Shown piece by piece: positions 49,296 to 62,169 of a DNA stretch of 64,000 nt. This DNA is from Diphasiastrum complanatum (Eukaryota > Streptophyta > Lycopodiopsida > Lycopodiales > Lycopodiaceae). Both the position numbers and the translations under genes were made by a program. Under the pieces are notes generated by a model. The model ran no database searches. It was not told the DNA's origin and was given only the letters and a program-made list of their open reading frames with translations. Within the stretch, counting starts at the first letter, position 1. Each line of letters begins with the position of its first letter. The stretch is from the NCBI GenBank assembly GCA_029204225.1, contig MU831827.1:38698-102697 (forward strand). The letters run 5' to 3'.

Positions 49296-50524
49296 ATGTC
49301 TTCAAGTGATGGGTTAAGTGGAAGGTCAAGTGGGAGACCATCTAGGAGAAGAGCTCATGAGGAGCCCGAAGAATATAATCAAGAGTGGTTTGAGAATCTA
49401 TCTCCTCAACAAAGAGATAGAATAAAAAATCTTGTGTTATCTTCTTCGGGTGAATCATCCGAGAGAAGAGCTTCCAAATATGCCCCTTCCCAAGAATCGT
49501 GTAGTGTGTATTATGATCTTAATCCACATGGTGGAGTTATAAAAAATACGCGTGACAATGTAGTTCATGCCCGTTTGCGTGATTTAGTTGCTTTATATTT
49601 TGGTAAAGATTACAGGATTGATTGGTCCTCCCAATCGCTTGAGGACAAAAATAAAATAATAGAGACTTTACATTCTAAATTCCCTCAATCTTATGCTTTT
49701 AGTAGGACTTGGGCCTTGGATTCAATGTGCCTTTGGATTCAAAACAAAAGGCAATTGATGAGAAGAGCCGTGAGGAATCCCAAGAATCCCACGAAGCCTG
49801 GATGGTGCTCCAAAAGGGATTGGAACAAGGTGAAAGAGGAATTGTTGCAAAACAATCCCCAAAAGTATGAACAACAACGTAGGGCCGCCGCTGAGAAGCT
49901 CTTAAAACATGGCCAAAGTCACTTGGGATCGGGAGGAAGGGGCAATCTAGAGGCCCAATATGTAAGTGCAATTTTTTTTACTATGATTCTATTTTTGTAG
50001 TGAAATTGTTAATGTTTTTTTATTGCTAAACTATATTGTATTGCTAAACTATGTTTTTTTGTTGAATGTAGCTTAGTGATTTTGGAAGACACATGACCAC
50101 CACAGAGTACAAACAAGATTACAATCATGGATATGCCGACCTTAAGGCTTTTATGGAATCCCATGGATTGTTTCCAATCGTAAACTCTTAACCTTTATTG
50201 TTTGGGGTTGTTTACTTTGTGATTTACAAGTAAGTTTAATCTCAATTTAATTAAATCTTTGATTCTATACCTTTATTGTTTGGGGTTGTTTACTTTGTGA
50301 TTTACAAGTAAGTTTAATCTCAATTTAATTAAATCTTTGATTCTATTTTGTAGAGAGGCTCTACAACTTCAAGCGTTTGTGATGTGAAAGAAAATGTGAA
50401 AATTTTTGAAGAGTAAAATGTGGAAAAGAACATGAGTGAGAGCGAAGGGGAGTTTGAAGATGTGGACACCAACGTACATCTACAAGACGAAGGAGGCGAG
50501 GAGAGAGGAAGTGATGATGAGTAG
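49296..50524 (+). pseudogene. ORF1 of the CACTA-like element (Transposase_24-like), one nonsense codon
   Basis: Proposed exons 49296-49961, 50072-50179 and 50354-50524, all in phase (945 nt, 314 codons). Donors are TAT|GTAAGT and ATC|GTAAAC; acceptors are ATGTAG and TTGTAG. The protein starts Ser/Arg-rich (SSDGLSGRSSGRPSRRRAH) and has LRDLVALYFGKDYRIDW, a basic middle (NKRQLMRRAVRNPKNPTKPG), and HGQSHLGSGGRGNLEAQY, like the Ptta/En/Spm plant transposon proteins that partner TNP2. A TAA codon in exon 3 (about 50414-50416) interrupts the acidic tail. In CACTA elements this gene's product binds subterminal repeats. Confidence 0.55.
50187..50347 (+). repeat. Tandem duplication in ORF1 intron 2
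   Basis: A ~77-bp unit (ACCTTTATTGTTTGGGGTTG, GATTTACAAGTAAGTTTAAT, TTTGATTCTAT) occurs twice in a row with near identity at ~50192-50268 and 50269-50346. Both copies carry a GTAAGT donor-like site. Confidence 0.8.
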
Positions 50525-51300
50525 AGGTTTTTAAATTAAATGTAAGGCCTTGTAGAAGGCAATGTAGGAAGGGAGAATTTATTCTCTCATCAATGTACTT
50601 TTTTTTAAATCAATCAATATAATGTTTTGGCATCACATAATTCTTGAAAAATTATGAATGCATATATTTTTATCATGAATGAAAATGTATAGTCTATTGA
50701 ATGCACATCTATTGAATGCAAATGTATCTATTGATGTATTCAATGCAATGTATAGTCTATTTAATGCACATCTATGGAATGCAAATATATCTATTGATGA
50801 ATTCAATGCAATGTATCTATTTTAGCACATGATTTGCATGCTAGAATGCACAATAGAAAGTAATGAAAAGCACAATGAAAAGTAATGGAAACCACAATAT
50901 AATGCATCAATAGATAACACATTAAGTTATCAACTAAATATCAAATGAATCAAAATAAATGTGATTTACCTTTACTATTGTATCTCCATTGTTTTACAAT
51001 CTTTGCTTTTCCTTTTGCATGCACTTGATCTTTCAATCCTTTGCAATGAAAGCTCTTTTTTCATTTTTCATATCCAAGCCTACATCACAAACAAAAAAGA
51101 TCTTAGAACTTATGATCACAAAACACATACTATTAACATCCATGAACTAAAAATCCTAAACACTATCAATCTTCTCACTCGCATTCATCCCCATCTCATT
51201 CTCACTCCCATCTATACTCTCTTTTTCTCTCTCTCACACAACAGAAAAAATGAACTTTCATCTAGTTTAGGAGCGAACCACATTTTGGTTCGCGCCAAAC
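50525..51300 (+). other. ORF1 3' flank of CACTA-2
   Basis: Non-coding, strongly similar to 10370-11150 of CACTA-1. Confidence 0.7.
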
Positions 51301-51309
51301 ACTTTTTTT

Positions 51310-51780
51310 TTGGTAAAAAAAAAGTGCGTGGCTTATCCATGCAAAATCCAGAGAGCTGGGGCCGTGGATACCGCGTGGATATAAAAAAAATTTATCCATG
51401 CAGTATCCACGGCCCCAGCTCTCTGGATTTTGCGTGGATAAAAAAAAATTTGCGTGGGCCACGTGGTATCCACGCGAAAGCTGAGCCTTTTTTTTTTAGA
51501 TGTTACTATGGAGTGGATTAGAATTCCAATTTTCGGCACCGGGTGTCAGAAGTTTGCCCGACTACTGGTTGTCGGAGTTGGCGTGGATGATCCACGCATG
51601 GATAATCCACGGAGTTTGAATTTCACGACCTCCGACCGATCTACTGCCGGAAATGAGACTTGTGTGGAACATCCACACGTGGATAATCAACGCGTCCGTA
51701 TCCACGCTTATCCACAGCTATATCCATGCAAAATTTTTGTTGCCCGCGCGTCCTCCTTTGTATTGTGCGTGGATATTTGC
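51310..51780. repeat. Subterminal palindrome cluster, right end of CACTA-2
   Basis: At least ten near-copies of the GTGGATA/TATCCAC palindrome, including a larger foldback between CAAAATCCAGAGAGCTGGGG (51341-51360) and its complement near 51413-51432. Homologous to 11160-11640. Confidence 0.7.
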
Positions 51781-51793
51781 TACATGTGTTCTT

Positions 51794-52305
51794 GTGAAAT
51801 CTGAGTGTGTTGATATGATCATCACCCAATTCTCATATGTAGAGGGCAAGCTTGAAAGCAATGTCATAATTGCGTCTTGATCGTCTATGACTGATTCGAG
51901 AGCAGCCATCTGTTGCAAGAGATTTTTAAACTGGTTAATGTGACTCTGAAGAGAATCACCAGTAGACATCTTGAAAGTGAAGAATTTCCTTCGTAGATGT
52001 AACTTAGTAGTTACATCCCTCACGTCATATAGTGATTTCAAGATGTCCCAAACATCTCTTGACCTTTTAGCTTCAACTATGTGTCCAATCAATGTATCGG
52101 ATATATTGAGGATAATAAGCACGAAAGCTTTACTGTCCTTCGATTTTCACCTTGGGTCATCGTTTTCAGGTTTTAGTTCTGCACATGTAACAACATCCCA
52201 TAATTCACTGGCGACTAGCAAGGTCTTCATCTTAAATTTCCACAAATGATAATTGGATCCATTCAGCTTGTCTGCGATAAGACCAGCTTTATTTTGAGAA
52301 TCCAT
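51794..52305 (-). pseudogene. Copia I Gag N-terminal part
   Basis: ATG at 52305-52303, then NGSNYHLWKFKMKTLLVASE, a TGA at codon 53 (52147-52149), then AKRSRDVWDILKSLYDVRDV, LHLRRKFFTFKM and SLPSTYENWVMIISTHSDF in the same frame. This is the copia gag (UBN2) core. At 51794 it is cut by CACTA-2, and the frame continues at 42171 on the other side. The early stop shows decay. Confidence 0.85.
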
Positions 52306-52498
52306 CTGGAACTTAGTCTGTCGATTGTATCGATGACGCTAAGATGCAGTAATGCCAACAATAGGAGATCAATTCTCTGATACTGAAAGGTTGAAAAGAA
52401 CTGAAGAGTATGATATCAATTTGATATCGCGAAAGATATCAAGTATTAGAGCTTTTGCTCTGATATCGAAATAGTATTAGGCCCTGACAGAGATCACA

Positions 52499-52510
52499 GC
52501 TCTGATACCA
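52499..52510 (-). other. Primer-binding site, copia I
   Basis: TGGTATCAGAGC on the minus strand, abutting the LTR. Confidence 0.85.
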
Positions 52511-53702
52511 TGTCAGAAAGAGGTGTGCTGAAGATAGGTTGAACTCGAAAAGAAACGAATGAAAATAATTCGAGTGTCTAGAAAGAAAACTTTTTGTGCA
52601 TGGCGGAATAAATTATCTTCCTCTTCCTCAATCCAAAACTACACCTATCAATTTCAAACAAAGCCAATAGTGATAGAAATCACGTTTGATCTTATAGTAA
52701 CTAACTTTGAAATATCAGTACTACAGTGATTACATAGCCAAACAATAATGCATTGAATTATCAGACAAATAATTTGTCGCGAATCATTCGCAAATCACTA
52801 GACAAATAATTTGTCGCGAAGAACTACTGTAAACGCATACATTATGAGACGAAGTTGAACGCAATGAAAATGGTATTCATTCAGTATGAAAACGAAACAG
52901 AAGTAAATGAGTACAATAAGTTGTAGATCGAAGCCGCGTACTATATGCTATCTCTGAGCGGTTAAAATGAAAGTCTGAATTAAGCACAATGCTGATAAGC
53001 AATAGTGCAATAACAATCTCTAAAACAACTCTAAAAAGTGAGCTAGAATGCTCAAGAGTGTACAAGCTCGCAGACTTGAGAGAGAGGGAGAGAGCTAACT
53101 ATTCAAATGCTTCTTGTTCATAACTTGGAAACTAATATACTCAGCAATTAGGTCATCAAATGCGATTGCCAGTTGGCTCATGTCCGCTGGCATCCATCCA
53201 AATCCTTCTCAGAAATTGATTGCTGATAAGCGGTGACATTTTGTCTGTAAGTAGTCTGTCTTCATAAATGAACTGAAATTGTCACTTTGCAGAAATAAAC
53301 GTAAAACTACCATAGGCAAAAAAGGCGATAGTGTCCTTAAATCCCATTTAGGGTAGCCCTACACTTTACCAGAGTCATTTTCTTAACATTTGAGACACTT
53401 TGGAAAAAGCGAAAAATAGGACTGCATATTTACTCGTATTCCTGACAGGCGACAGTGTCGCTAAAATGCGAAAATGTGACCCTGTGATTTTACATGAGAT
53501 TCCTGACAGGCGAAAAAGCCGAAGTGAGGGAAAATGAAAAGCGACACTGTAGTCAATCTTCGTGTATTTCTACAGACTATTGTAAAAACACTTGTAAATC
53601 TACAGATTGTAAAAGAGCACGGGAAAATCCGCAAAACTGGATAAACAATGAATGAAGATTAAAACCAATTAGTCGATTAGTAAGAAGGAGACTAATCCAA
53701 CA
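52511..53702 (-). repeat. 5' LTR of copia I (1.19 kb)
   Basis: Ends TG and CA, followed by the target duplication CCTGT. The part 52511-53134 is shared with the left LTR. The part 53135-53702 (U3) is unique here and contains words such as ATTCCTGACAGGCGA twice. Confidence 0.8.
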
Positions 53703-53895
53703 CCTGTCCAAACTTCATCTCCACTAAGAATGATATCATCTACATAGTTGAGAAGAATAACTACAAAATTATTTACAAACTTAACGTACAATGAAGGGTC
53801 ATACTCACTAAGATGATATCCGAGTGATATGAGAAAGGAGTTGAGCCTTGCATACCAAGACCTTGGTGCTTTTTTAGTCCATAGAGAATTTTAAA
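53703..53895 (-). pseudogene. Copia H second fragment: RT with YVDD
   Basis: The minus strand reads APRSWYARLNSFLISLGYH, SEYDPSLYVKFVNNFVVIL and NYVDDIILSGDEVWTG. The last residues join integrase-type VWTG sequence that continues across the copia I insertion into SKPSLSNL at ~39120-39140. So copia H was already an RT-integrase chimera before copia I landed. Confidence 0.7.
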
Positions 53896-54591
53896 CAAAT
53901 TTACCGTATTAATTCACTCATTTACATTTTAGTTACTATTTCGTAAACACGTTGCAGCTCTAAAAACCAGTATAAATATTAAATTAAGTAAACAAAAAAT
54001 AAAATTTCAATAATTATTTAGAACACAATCATGTCAATTTTTTGTTATGTCTACTATGTGCCCCAGCCTGTAAGGCAGGGCCCATAAATGCTGCAATAGA
54101 AAGAAAACGGCCACCACTTGCCACACTACTAGTGACATGTTTTTTTTGGGCCTGGAGAAGGAGAAGGAGAAGGAGAAGACGACGAAGAGTATATATGAGA
54201 TTAGTAGGAGAAAAAACGCAAGAGCTGACCAGAAAATCGCCTTTCTTTTGCATTGATCTATAAATCGCCCTTCTTTCCCTCTACATGTACTTGTACGCGA
54301 ATTAACTGAGAAGATGATATATTTTCAACCGATGCCGACTCTCATGATCAAGTTTACACAAAACAAAACCACACCAAAAAGTTCAACTTTAATTTCGTCT
54401 CAGGACGGTATAAGATACTAAGGCAGCTGCGTCAAATTATTTAGTCTTAATCTAGCACGATAATGATACATATTTTCACATACATGCAGATGAACCTATA
54501 TGATCACGTACAGTCGACGTGGACAGTAATACTTAGGATTAATGAAAGAAGTCTTGTATAGATGTGATATATATAGTATAATCAGCTAACT
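53896..54591. other. 3' flank of the PH1-like gene
   Basis: AT-rich and without a conserved coding segment. A short GAGAAG hexamer run lies at ~54154-54181. Polyadenylation signals for the minus-strand gene are expected here but none stands out. Confidence 0.4.
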
Positions 54592-57500
54592 CTATAGCCA
54601 CTTTTTGAAGACTCTGATGTAGGCCATCTTTGCAAGCTGTGCCAAACAACAATAGGCGAAGATAGTAATTGCCAGAAAATAGTAGTAGGAACCATAAGGA
54701 TTAACCATTTTCTCTGTCTTTCCCAGAGGAGTGTATGGGATTCCTAGTCCAAGGCCCACAATGATGCCGGTGGTGATTAAGACTGGCACTGATGCTGTTG
54801 CTTGGATAAAAGGAATCTTTTTGGTACGCAGCATGTGAATGACAAGAGTTTGTGTCAATAGCCCTTCCAAGAACCAAGCTGTTTGAAACACAGCTTGCCG
54901 CTCTACTGTCCGAATGCCGTAATGGAACCACATAAGATTAAAGGTTGTTATATCAAATATGGAACTGATTGGCCCCATGCAAATCATAAAAGTTGCAATT
55001 CCCTTTGCAGACCACTGGTGCGGTGTCTCCAAGTACTCCGGATCCATCTTGTCCCATGGAATAGATGCCTGGCTGAAATCGTATAGCAGATTTTGTGTGA
55101 GAATCTGAATAGGCTTCATGGGGTCGAATGGCAGCCAAGCGGATGCTACTAGAATAGAGAAAACATTTCCGAAATTTGAACTAGCTGCCATTTTGATGTA
55201 CTTGATTGTGTTTCCATGCGTTATACGGCCTCTTGTAACTCCTGCAACCAGAACATTTAGATCCTTCTGTAGCAGAATAATATCGGCAGCATCTTTTGCA
55301 ACGCTAGTAGCAGAGTCTACCGAGATTCCCACATCCGCTGACTTTAGTGCAAGTGAATCATTGATACCATCTCCTAGGAATCCAACCGTATGACTTCCAA
55401 CCTTGAGAGCTTCTACTACCTTTAGCTTTTGATTAGGGGTCAACTTTGCCATTATTGTAGCTTGATGAACCGCTTTCACAAACTCATTTGAATCCAAAAG
55501 CGCAAGTTCTGGACCGCTGACAACAAAATCTGTAGCTATGCCAACATCCTTACAAATTTTGACAGCAATGGATAAGGCATCACCTGTTAGAACCTTAATT
55601 GCAACTCCTTTTCTTTCTAGGGTTTCGATGGCTTCCTTTGCCGATTCTTTGGGTGGATCTTGGAATGTTAATATACCATGAAATAGCATGTCACTTTCTT
55701 CGCTATGCTTATATTTATGTTGCTCACTTGAGAACTGCACGCATACGCAGCAAATTAATAGTTGCAGGTTCAATCTCAAATTCAAATGAACATCAACACG
55801 TATATCTACAAAGTTTATAGGTAAAAGCAAGTAAACAAAAGAATGGACATTCAGTCCATCGATGATAGTCATTATCACCTTGGAGAAATGATCATGTACT
55901 GTGGGTGGTGACATATTCGTGACGGTTGCATGTTTCCGTTGTTTCAATTCCTTTGTTGCTACTGCAACCAGGCGAAGACCATCAGCGTTAAGCTCCTCGC
56001 CCATTGATAACAGCTTCTTGCGGTACTCTGGAGTCATAGCTACACGACCTTCACTATCAGTTTGCACACTGGAGCATATCTCTAGCATCTCCTCTAAAGC
56101 ACCTTTGGTCACTAAGAGGCAAGGTTTCGAGCCTATGCTTGATATGGCATTGTGATCAACTTCCACTTGAGATGATTGCCGTCCGTCGTTGATACCGAAG
56201 TCTTCCATCTCTAGAATGACAGACATTCGCCTTCTTACAAAGTCAAAAGGGAGCTCACTCACGAGCTTGTACTTGGAAGGATCTATCTTTCGGTCTCCTC
56301 CCAGGAGCACCTGATCTCCAAAGGACAAAATCGCAGAATCGATTAAGTTTCTCAAGCCAGTCTGGAAATGAGAATTGAGGTACGCATATTCAAAAACATG
56401 ATCCTTGGAAATGCCATGACAGTCCATGTACTGAACCATTGCCACGCGATCAATGGTAAGGGTTCCCGTTTTATCCGTGCAAAGTATGTCCCTGTCAAAG
56501 CAATACTTCAGATTCATAAATTGCAACACTGAGAATATCACACATTGTTGTGTGGTTTTCCATAACGATATTCCATATTAAGCTTCAAAGGAGGTAAGCA
56601 CAAGTACAATCTTTTTATTAATGTATTACGAGCTCAACAGTTTGGAAACAGTCTCAGGAATGGCACTTGGCAAAATTGCTGGTGATTCTAGGAACTTACA
56701 TGGCCCCCATATTTTGAACCGAGTCCAAAGTCTTCACTATACATTTCTTCCGTGCCATAACAAGTGCACCCCGTGCTAAATTGGCATTCACAATCATGGG
56801 GAGCATTTCTGGTGTAAGCCCAACTGCGACAGAGATCCCAAATAATGCACTATTCCCCCAATTGTGAGTTGTGAATCCACTTATTACAATCACAATGGGA
56901 ACCATTGCTAGCATGAAGCATATCAGAAGGTAAGACACACGTCGCACCCCTTTTTGAAAAGAATTGATCGGTGCTCTTCTGGCTAAAGAAGTAGCAATAG
57001 TGCTGATGTACGTATGGTCGCCCGTAGATATTACAACGCCGAGGGCTCCACCAGATTCTACACTTGTTCCCTGGTACAGAAATAACGCTAGACGTATCTC
57101 AATAATAAAATTTGGAGCAAGTTTTTGATGACGTCACAAGGACGCCAATTATCCGAATGATATATTTCGTGTTCCCTCTTATTTAAAAAACAACACCAAA
57201 TCAAGCGGTGCTAGAAAGAAAAGAACTAACCATAAAGCACACATTTTTTAGATCCAACAACGGTGTAGATTCATCCTCGATCACATCTGCATATTTCTCA
57301 ACTGCAATGGACTCTCCTGTTAAAGCAGATTGACTGCATAGTAGCAAATCCTTACATGACGTCAGAGCACTTATAAAGAGAGAGTCATCTCAATACATAA
57401 AAGGCTAATCAGATGAAATAGCAGCGCAATGTTCCACTCTGGCCGGTCCAGGGTATGGCATATATGCTTACCTTTGCTACCGAAAATTGAAATACAAAAT

Positions 57501-59197
57501 TCTTGCGTAAACAAAGCAACAAAACAAAGCCCATAAACTAATAACCAAAGATATTGAAACTCATGACTTAGTACTGCACCAATGTGACCATCCTACGTGG
57601 CAGCATTCCTATTTAAGTCTATAGGCATACGAGCACTGAAATTCTATTGGTGACTAATGTTAGACCTAGTCTTATTAAACCCTAAACCCTAAACCTTGTA
57701 ATGAAGGTGATTCTCAAAATTTTTAAAAATAGCAAAGGTACCTTACAAATTGTAATGTATATATTGCTATTATAATTTTCAAATAGTAATTGCAATTGCA
57801 ATATTATGTTTGAGCATTGAAAGAAAAGAAACTTAAATGGATTGACGAAGTTCAGACTTTTCTGCAATCTGCACTCGTATTGTATATACAAACATTTTAC
57901 GGGGGCGCGATTTTGAGTTATATTACCTCACGAGAAGATTGTTTGATGTCAACAAATATATGTCCCCGGGAAGAAGGTCTCCTGTCCTCAGGATAACAAT
58001 ATCGCCAGGGACTACAACTTCTTGACTAATTTCCACCTCTACACCATCTTGGGCAGAATCGTTCTCGCGTCGCTTAACCGCAGCGCCATCTCTAACCAGT
58101 TCTGAGAGTTTTGAAGCCGCCCTTGAGCTTTTAAACTCCTGATGTGTTGTAACGAAAAATGGACAAATATTAGTCATTTATAGAGACAGTCATATATAGA
58201 TGTACATCAAGTCATTGTCTGCCGATGTCCCTTAATAAGTATATTGTACTTTGATCGTGAGTTATGTTTTAAAAAATTCTATGTTCACATCAGCCTCATA
58301 TAGATTTCTTTTCAGTACACGTTCTTCTCAAATCGAAACTCATATCTTATCTTTTTGATAAGGTGAAACGACAATCACCTGATAAAATCTAACCCCAACG
58401 CTCAGCACAACCATGAGGCACATCACAATCACTGTGGCTATGTCGCTTGTCGCGCCCGATATGGTTGCCAATACCAGTAGTATGACGTTAAAAGGATGCC
58501 AAAAAGCATTCCATAAGATCTTGTACCATCTCCTTGCCAACTTAGTAGAAAGAACATTTGGACCATGCTGCTTCAAACGCTCCTGTGCGTCCTCTGTCAT
58601 GAGACCTGGCAACAACATATATTGCACAAAGTTAGAGTCTCAACCTTCTCAGTCGTAGAGCACACTGAACATCTCCAGATGCAGTGAAATATATCTTCCT
58701 AAGCAGGACTGAAACTTCGGGGTTTTATGCCAATCTGCGGATCATCGTAGTATCATTTGGATATTACAGAGAGTTCCACAACCGCGTTCAACACAAACCA
58801 TTCAAGCTGGTCTTTAATGACGCTAAAAGTGCATCTTTGTCCAAGGTAGCACTGCGCACAATGTTATCCTCCACATTCTTGGCGTTATTTGCTTTTGCCG
58901 AAGATGGTAAACTGCAATCTGCAGTACGGAGAATAATAGTTCATATTATCAACCTTTTTAGTTACTTCAAATCTTACGAATAAGAAAGTATTCCTCTGAC
59001 AGTGTTTCAAAAATTCAATGGTGAACATGCTGAGTGAGAAGTTATTAGAATTGTCATGCCATTAAAACCAAACAGTGAAACTAACCTGACAAAAAGTTGG
59101 ATACTAGATTGCATATATCTACCGCCCTTGCAGCTAAAGTTCCCTCCTTTGGAGCCTTTGCAATTGCCTTTTCAACATCAAACAATGGATCAGCCAT
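54592..59197 (-). CDS. PH1: P3B-type P-ATPase, PH1-like (MgtA family)
   Basis: Proposed exons (minus strand): 59197-59086, 58605-58379, 58138-57927, 57333-57231, 57070-56700, 56491-55879, 55734-54592. They total 2781 nt, in frame, giving 926 residues, near the usual ~900-960 of the family. All junctions are GT-AG and in phase. Seen: M1-M2 near 58-105, TGES (~189-192), M3-M4 with TPEMLP (~304-309), phosphorylation motif DKTGTLT (Asp ~347), TGD (~595), GDGIND (~667), and a C-terminal membrane region with SIPWDKMD, a P3B/MgtA signature. Known: petunia PH1 and its citrus relatives sit in the tonoplast, bind the P3A pump PH5 and boost vacuolar acidification. Inferred: the same role here. The ATG at 59197 is the first that fits. 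The short N-terminus and the 144-nt in-frame intron (55735-55878) are the least sure parts. Confidence 0.88.
55735..55878 (-). other. Short in-frame intron of the PH1-like gene
   Basis: Runs GTGATAATG to GTGCAG, 144 nt, a multiple of three and free of stops, so the unspliced reading frame stays open. The 48 encoded residues are hydrophobic and unlike the P-ATPase N-domain around them, and AT content is higher than in the flanking exons. I therefore treat it as an intron. Confidence 0.7.
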
Positions 59198-59390
59198 GAC
59201 TCCAGCGCCAAGCTGTATGAGTCCAGGCCAATCAAGGCAAGCAGCTGCAAGGAGTAAAATCCTTTGGCTCTCTTAGAGCGATCTGGGTGTAGTTACATTC
59301 GTATGGGAGTGTCCATTTATATGTGAGATCCTCGCTAGAAGAAATTTGGCATGGTAGATCACAACAAACCAAAGATGCTTCTGGATCAAC

Positions 59391-59402
59391 TGGGTATATA
59401 AG
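59391..59402 (-). promoter_or_regulatory. Candidate TATA box of the PH1-like gene
   Basis: CTTATATACCCA on the minus strand, ~195 bp upstream of the ATG. Spacing would give a 5' untranslated leader of roughly 160 nt. No other good TATA motif was noticed closer. Weak evidence without transcript data. Confidence 0.35.
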
Positions 59403-62160
59403 TATCCAAGATTCCAAGCCTAATTTGAGAGGCTAGGGCTTCTTCTCCGCAGTCTTTACATGTAAAATTATTTAGGTACTGTTATCTTCACGTAGGCCAT
59501 TCTTTGGTTAGAAAACGACAATGATATTGAAATTAGAATGATTGATATCGTGGCTGCATTGTGCACTGGATGAAGCAAGAAAACCTTCCCAGCAAAACTT
59601 CTCGCCAGTCACATTCTAATCCACGACTATGATATTAGGCGACCTACCTGGATCACCAAATTATTCCCTCCATCGCCATTCCTATCCCCATCACCACCAG
59701 TGCTTGCACGAAACCTTCGTTACCGTCTACTTGTATACCAATTCAATGAGCCACATTTTTGTTTTCTTCTTACTCTTCTCTCCATTTTCTCCGAGACACC
59801 TTCCTGAGCTGCACCCGAACTTGTTTAAAAAATAACGCTCATGCCAATTAGTTAGCTTACATATATCTTTAGGGATCTTAATAACACCTCTAGAATCAAA
59901 ATGTACTATGGAATGGGCTGGGCATAGGCCATTCTGATTGGTTTAGATTCTCAGAAATTTTTTAGGCGAGGCCCATCTGAACTGGGGTAATAGATAATTG
60001 CGTAATAGATACTTTGAAAAATTTTACATGCTCATTATATTAAACATAATGAGCAGTTTGACTTTTTCTGCCCACTTTGAATCTGCCACGTGGCATGCCT
60101 GACGCCTGACACCTGGCGCGCAGACTGGAATGGGCAACAATTATTTTTTTAAAAAAACAGATGCATATTCTACTTTTTAATTTGTCCAAAAATGGGCACA
60201 ATATGCACAAAGTATCCATTACCTTCATGTACATTTAGAACAAAATCTTTTGTAAGATTCCTTTTCACAATTCTCAAATGGACAACCAATAATAATAATA
60301 ATACAAGCTAATAATAATAATAATAATACAAGCTACCACATGGCACATGCACATTCTACCACCATATGCGTGTGGTATATAGTAGCTTGTCATGGGCTAC
60401 CATGTGGACATATCTGTCGAAATGTACATGTAGCATCTTGTCATTGACTATGTACATCCACATTCCAAACAAAAATGAGAAAAAAAATATCAAAATGCTG
60501 AAAAAAGAGCCATTGCCTTCCTCAAGCCTTCTGCCCTAGTCAATGGGACCCTCGGCCACAGACCTTCCCCCCTCAAATTATGTTTGCTCAAGGCATTACT
60601 CCCATGTAGCCACATAATGCCTTGGGCAAAATATTTGAGGGAATTTATGCAATCTATAGTTCTAAAAATATTAGCAAAAAGAGGTGACCAGATTTTTATG
60701 GAAGGTATTCACACACACACTCTATCTCTCTCTCTCTCTCTCAAGGTGATTTCACATGTAAGGGGGACAAAAATACTTGTCCCCACACTTACCCCACCCA
60801 CTTTATGATTTTGCATATGAAACGTCTCACTTTTGGTTTGAAACATACTAAATGCATAAATTTGAGGTGGATAAGGAAGGTGAGGATTCTATTGGATGTG
60901 AGGAAGGAGCCACCACTCACCTTGGCAAGTCAAGAAGCACGCTATATTTGCCTTGCATCTTACTTGCCTCATGGTGACATACTTCCACTTATTTGGGCAT
61001 TATTTGGGTCCTTTCCACTTACCCTCTTTGCTCAATGTGGAAACATTTTTTTCAGCTCTTTTGTTCATAATTTTTGAGTTAAATTAGAAATTTAATATAT
61101 GAAATCACAATAATTTATACTAAAATCAACTGCTAAAAATCATTAAATAATCCATGATAGAAAATATCCATGCCCATAACAAAAAAATTATAATGTTTTA
61201 TATTGTTTTTACCAATTTATTTAACATATACATCATAATTTGATGTTGTTGTACATATTTGCATTGCACACGTAATGGTTATTTTGGATAAGATTTAAAG
61301 AATTTTCTTGACCTTTACATTGGAGAATAGTACATCTAGTGACTAATATAAGGGTCAAGTGATTTTAGAGAACTTAATTCTCACTCTTACGAGCTCGGTG
61401 CCAGTTCTCAAATGACTTTTCAAAGTCACTAGAAAGACCATTATCCAATACCTAATGGTTTTGTGTAGCTTGGTTCTACATGTCAAATTTAATGATGCAT
61501 GCTCTTATTAGTTGACTTTGTTCATTCCACACTCATAAGCTCTTGTTGTTTTTATTCAAGGGTTTGTGTCCTCAAACTGTAGCTTATAACCAAATGGTTC
61601 AAATATGGAATAACACATGTAGATCTTGCTTAAAAAGCCAAAAGCGGTAACAGTGGAGCTAAGCTAGAGATCAAACAACAATATTCACCCTCAAGCCACT
61701 CTGTGTGGATGTTGAAGTGAAGAGCAGAGACAGTTGGTAACCAAAAAAGTGAAAGCTCAATATGGAGGAGCTAGCGAGTTCCTACAAGCCTTTATAGACC
61801 TAGGAGGTGCTTGTCCATGTATCCATGCAATCCTGTATCTTACCAGACATGATAATCTCATGACTATTAATATTCAACATCATGTATACAGTCATCAAAC
61901 ACCATGTACTACCACATATCACAATTAGAGTTTCTGGGCCTTCTCAAGATTACTAATCACAAATCTAGCCTTGAATGGAATTTTAAGATGTAGCTACTTC
62001 AAATGTTGACAATTAAAAATACCCATGTATACGATTATTCCAAATTCTTGGTAACTACACATGAATGCATCATTCTTCCCCCCCTTGAACTGCTTTTATC
62101 CTCAAAGGTGAAATTTAGAGTTCTTCTTCTTTACACTTTCACCTCTTTCTTGATATATAT
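59403..62160. other. Upstream intergenic region of the PH1-like gene
   Basis: No gene recognised. Simple repeats: (AAT)n blocks separated by ACAAGCT at 60289-60333, and (CA)n/(CT)n at 60709-60742. Open stretches near 60584-61077 and 61734-61928 have no recognisable domain. Confidence 0.5.
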
Positions 62161-62169
62161 ATTAATTAA

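Noticed and set aside
53135-53702. A separate insertion at the right of copia I
   Set aside because: The CCTGT duplication at 53703 and the TG start at 53702 show it is the U3 part of copia I's 1.19-kb LTR. The left LTR has lost this part.
58684-58983. 99-codon plus-strand open frame opposite the PH1-like gene
   Set aside because: It lies wholly in intron 1 of the pump gene, has no recognisable domain and no coding bias that I can see.
54592-59197. Bacterial MgtA gene transferred or a contaminating contig
   Set aside because: The gene has six GT-AG introns in phase and the surroundings are plant retrotransposons. P3B pumps are a known plant family.
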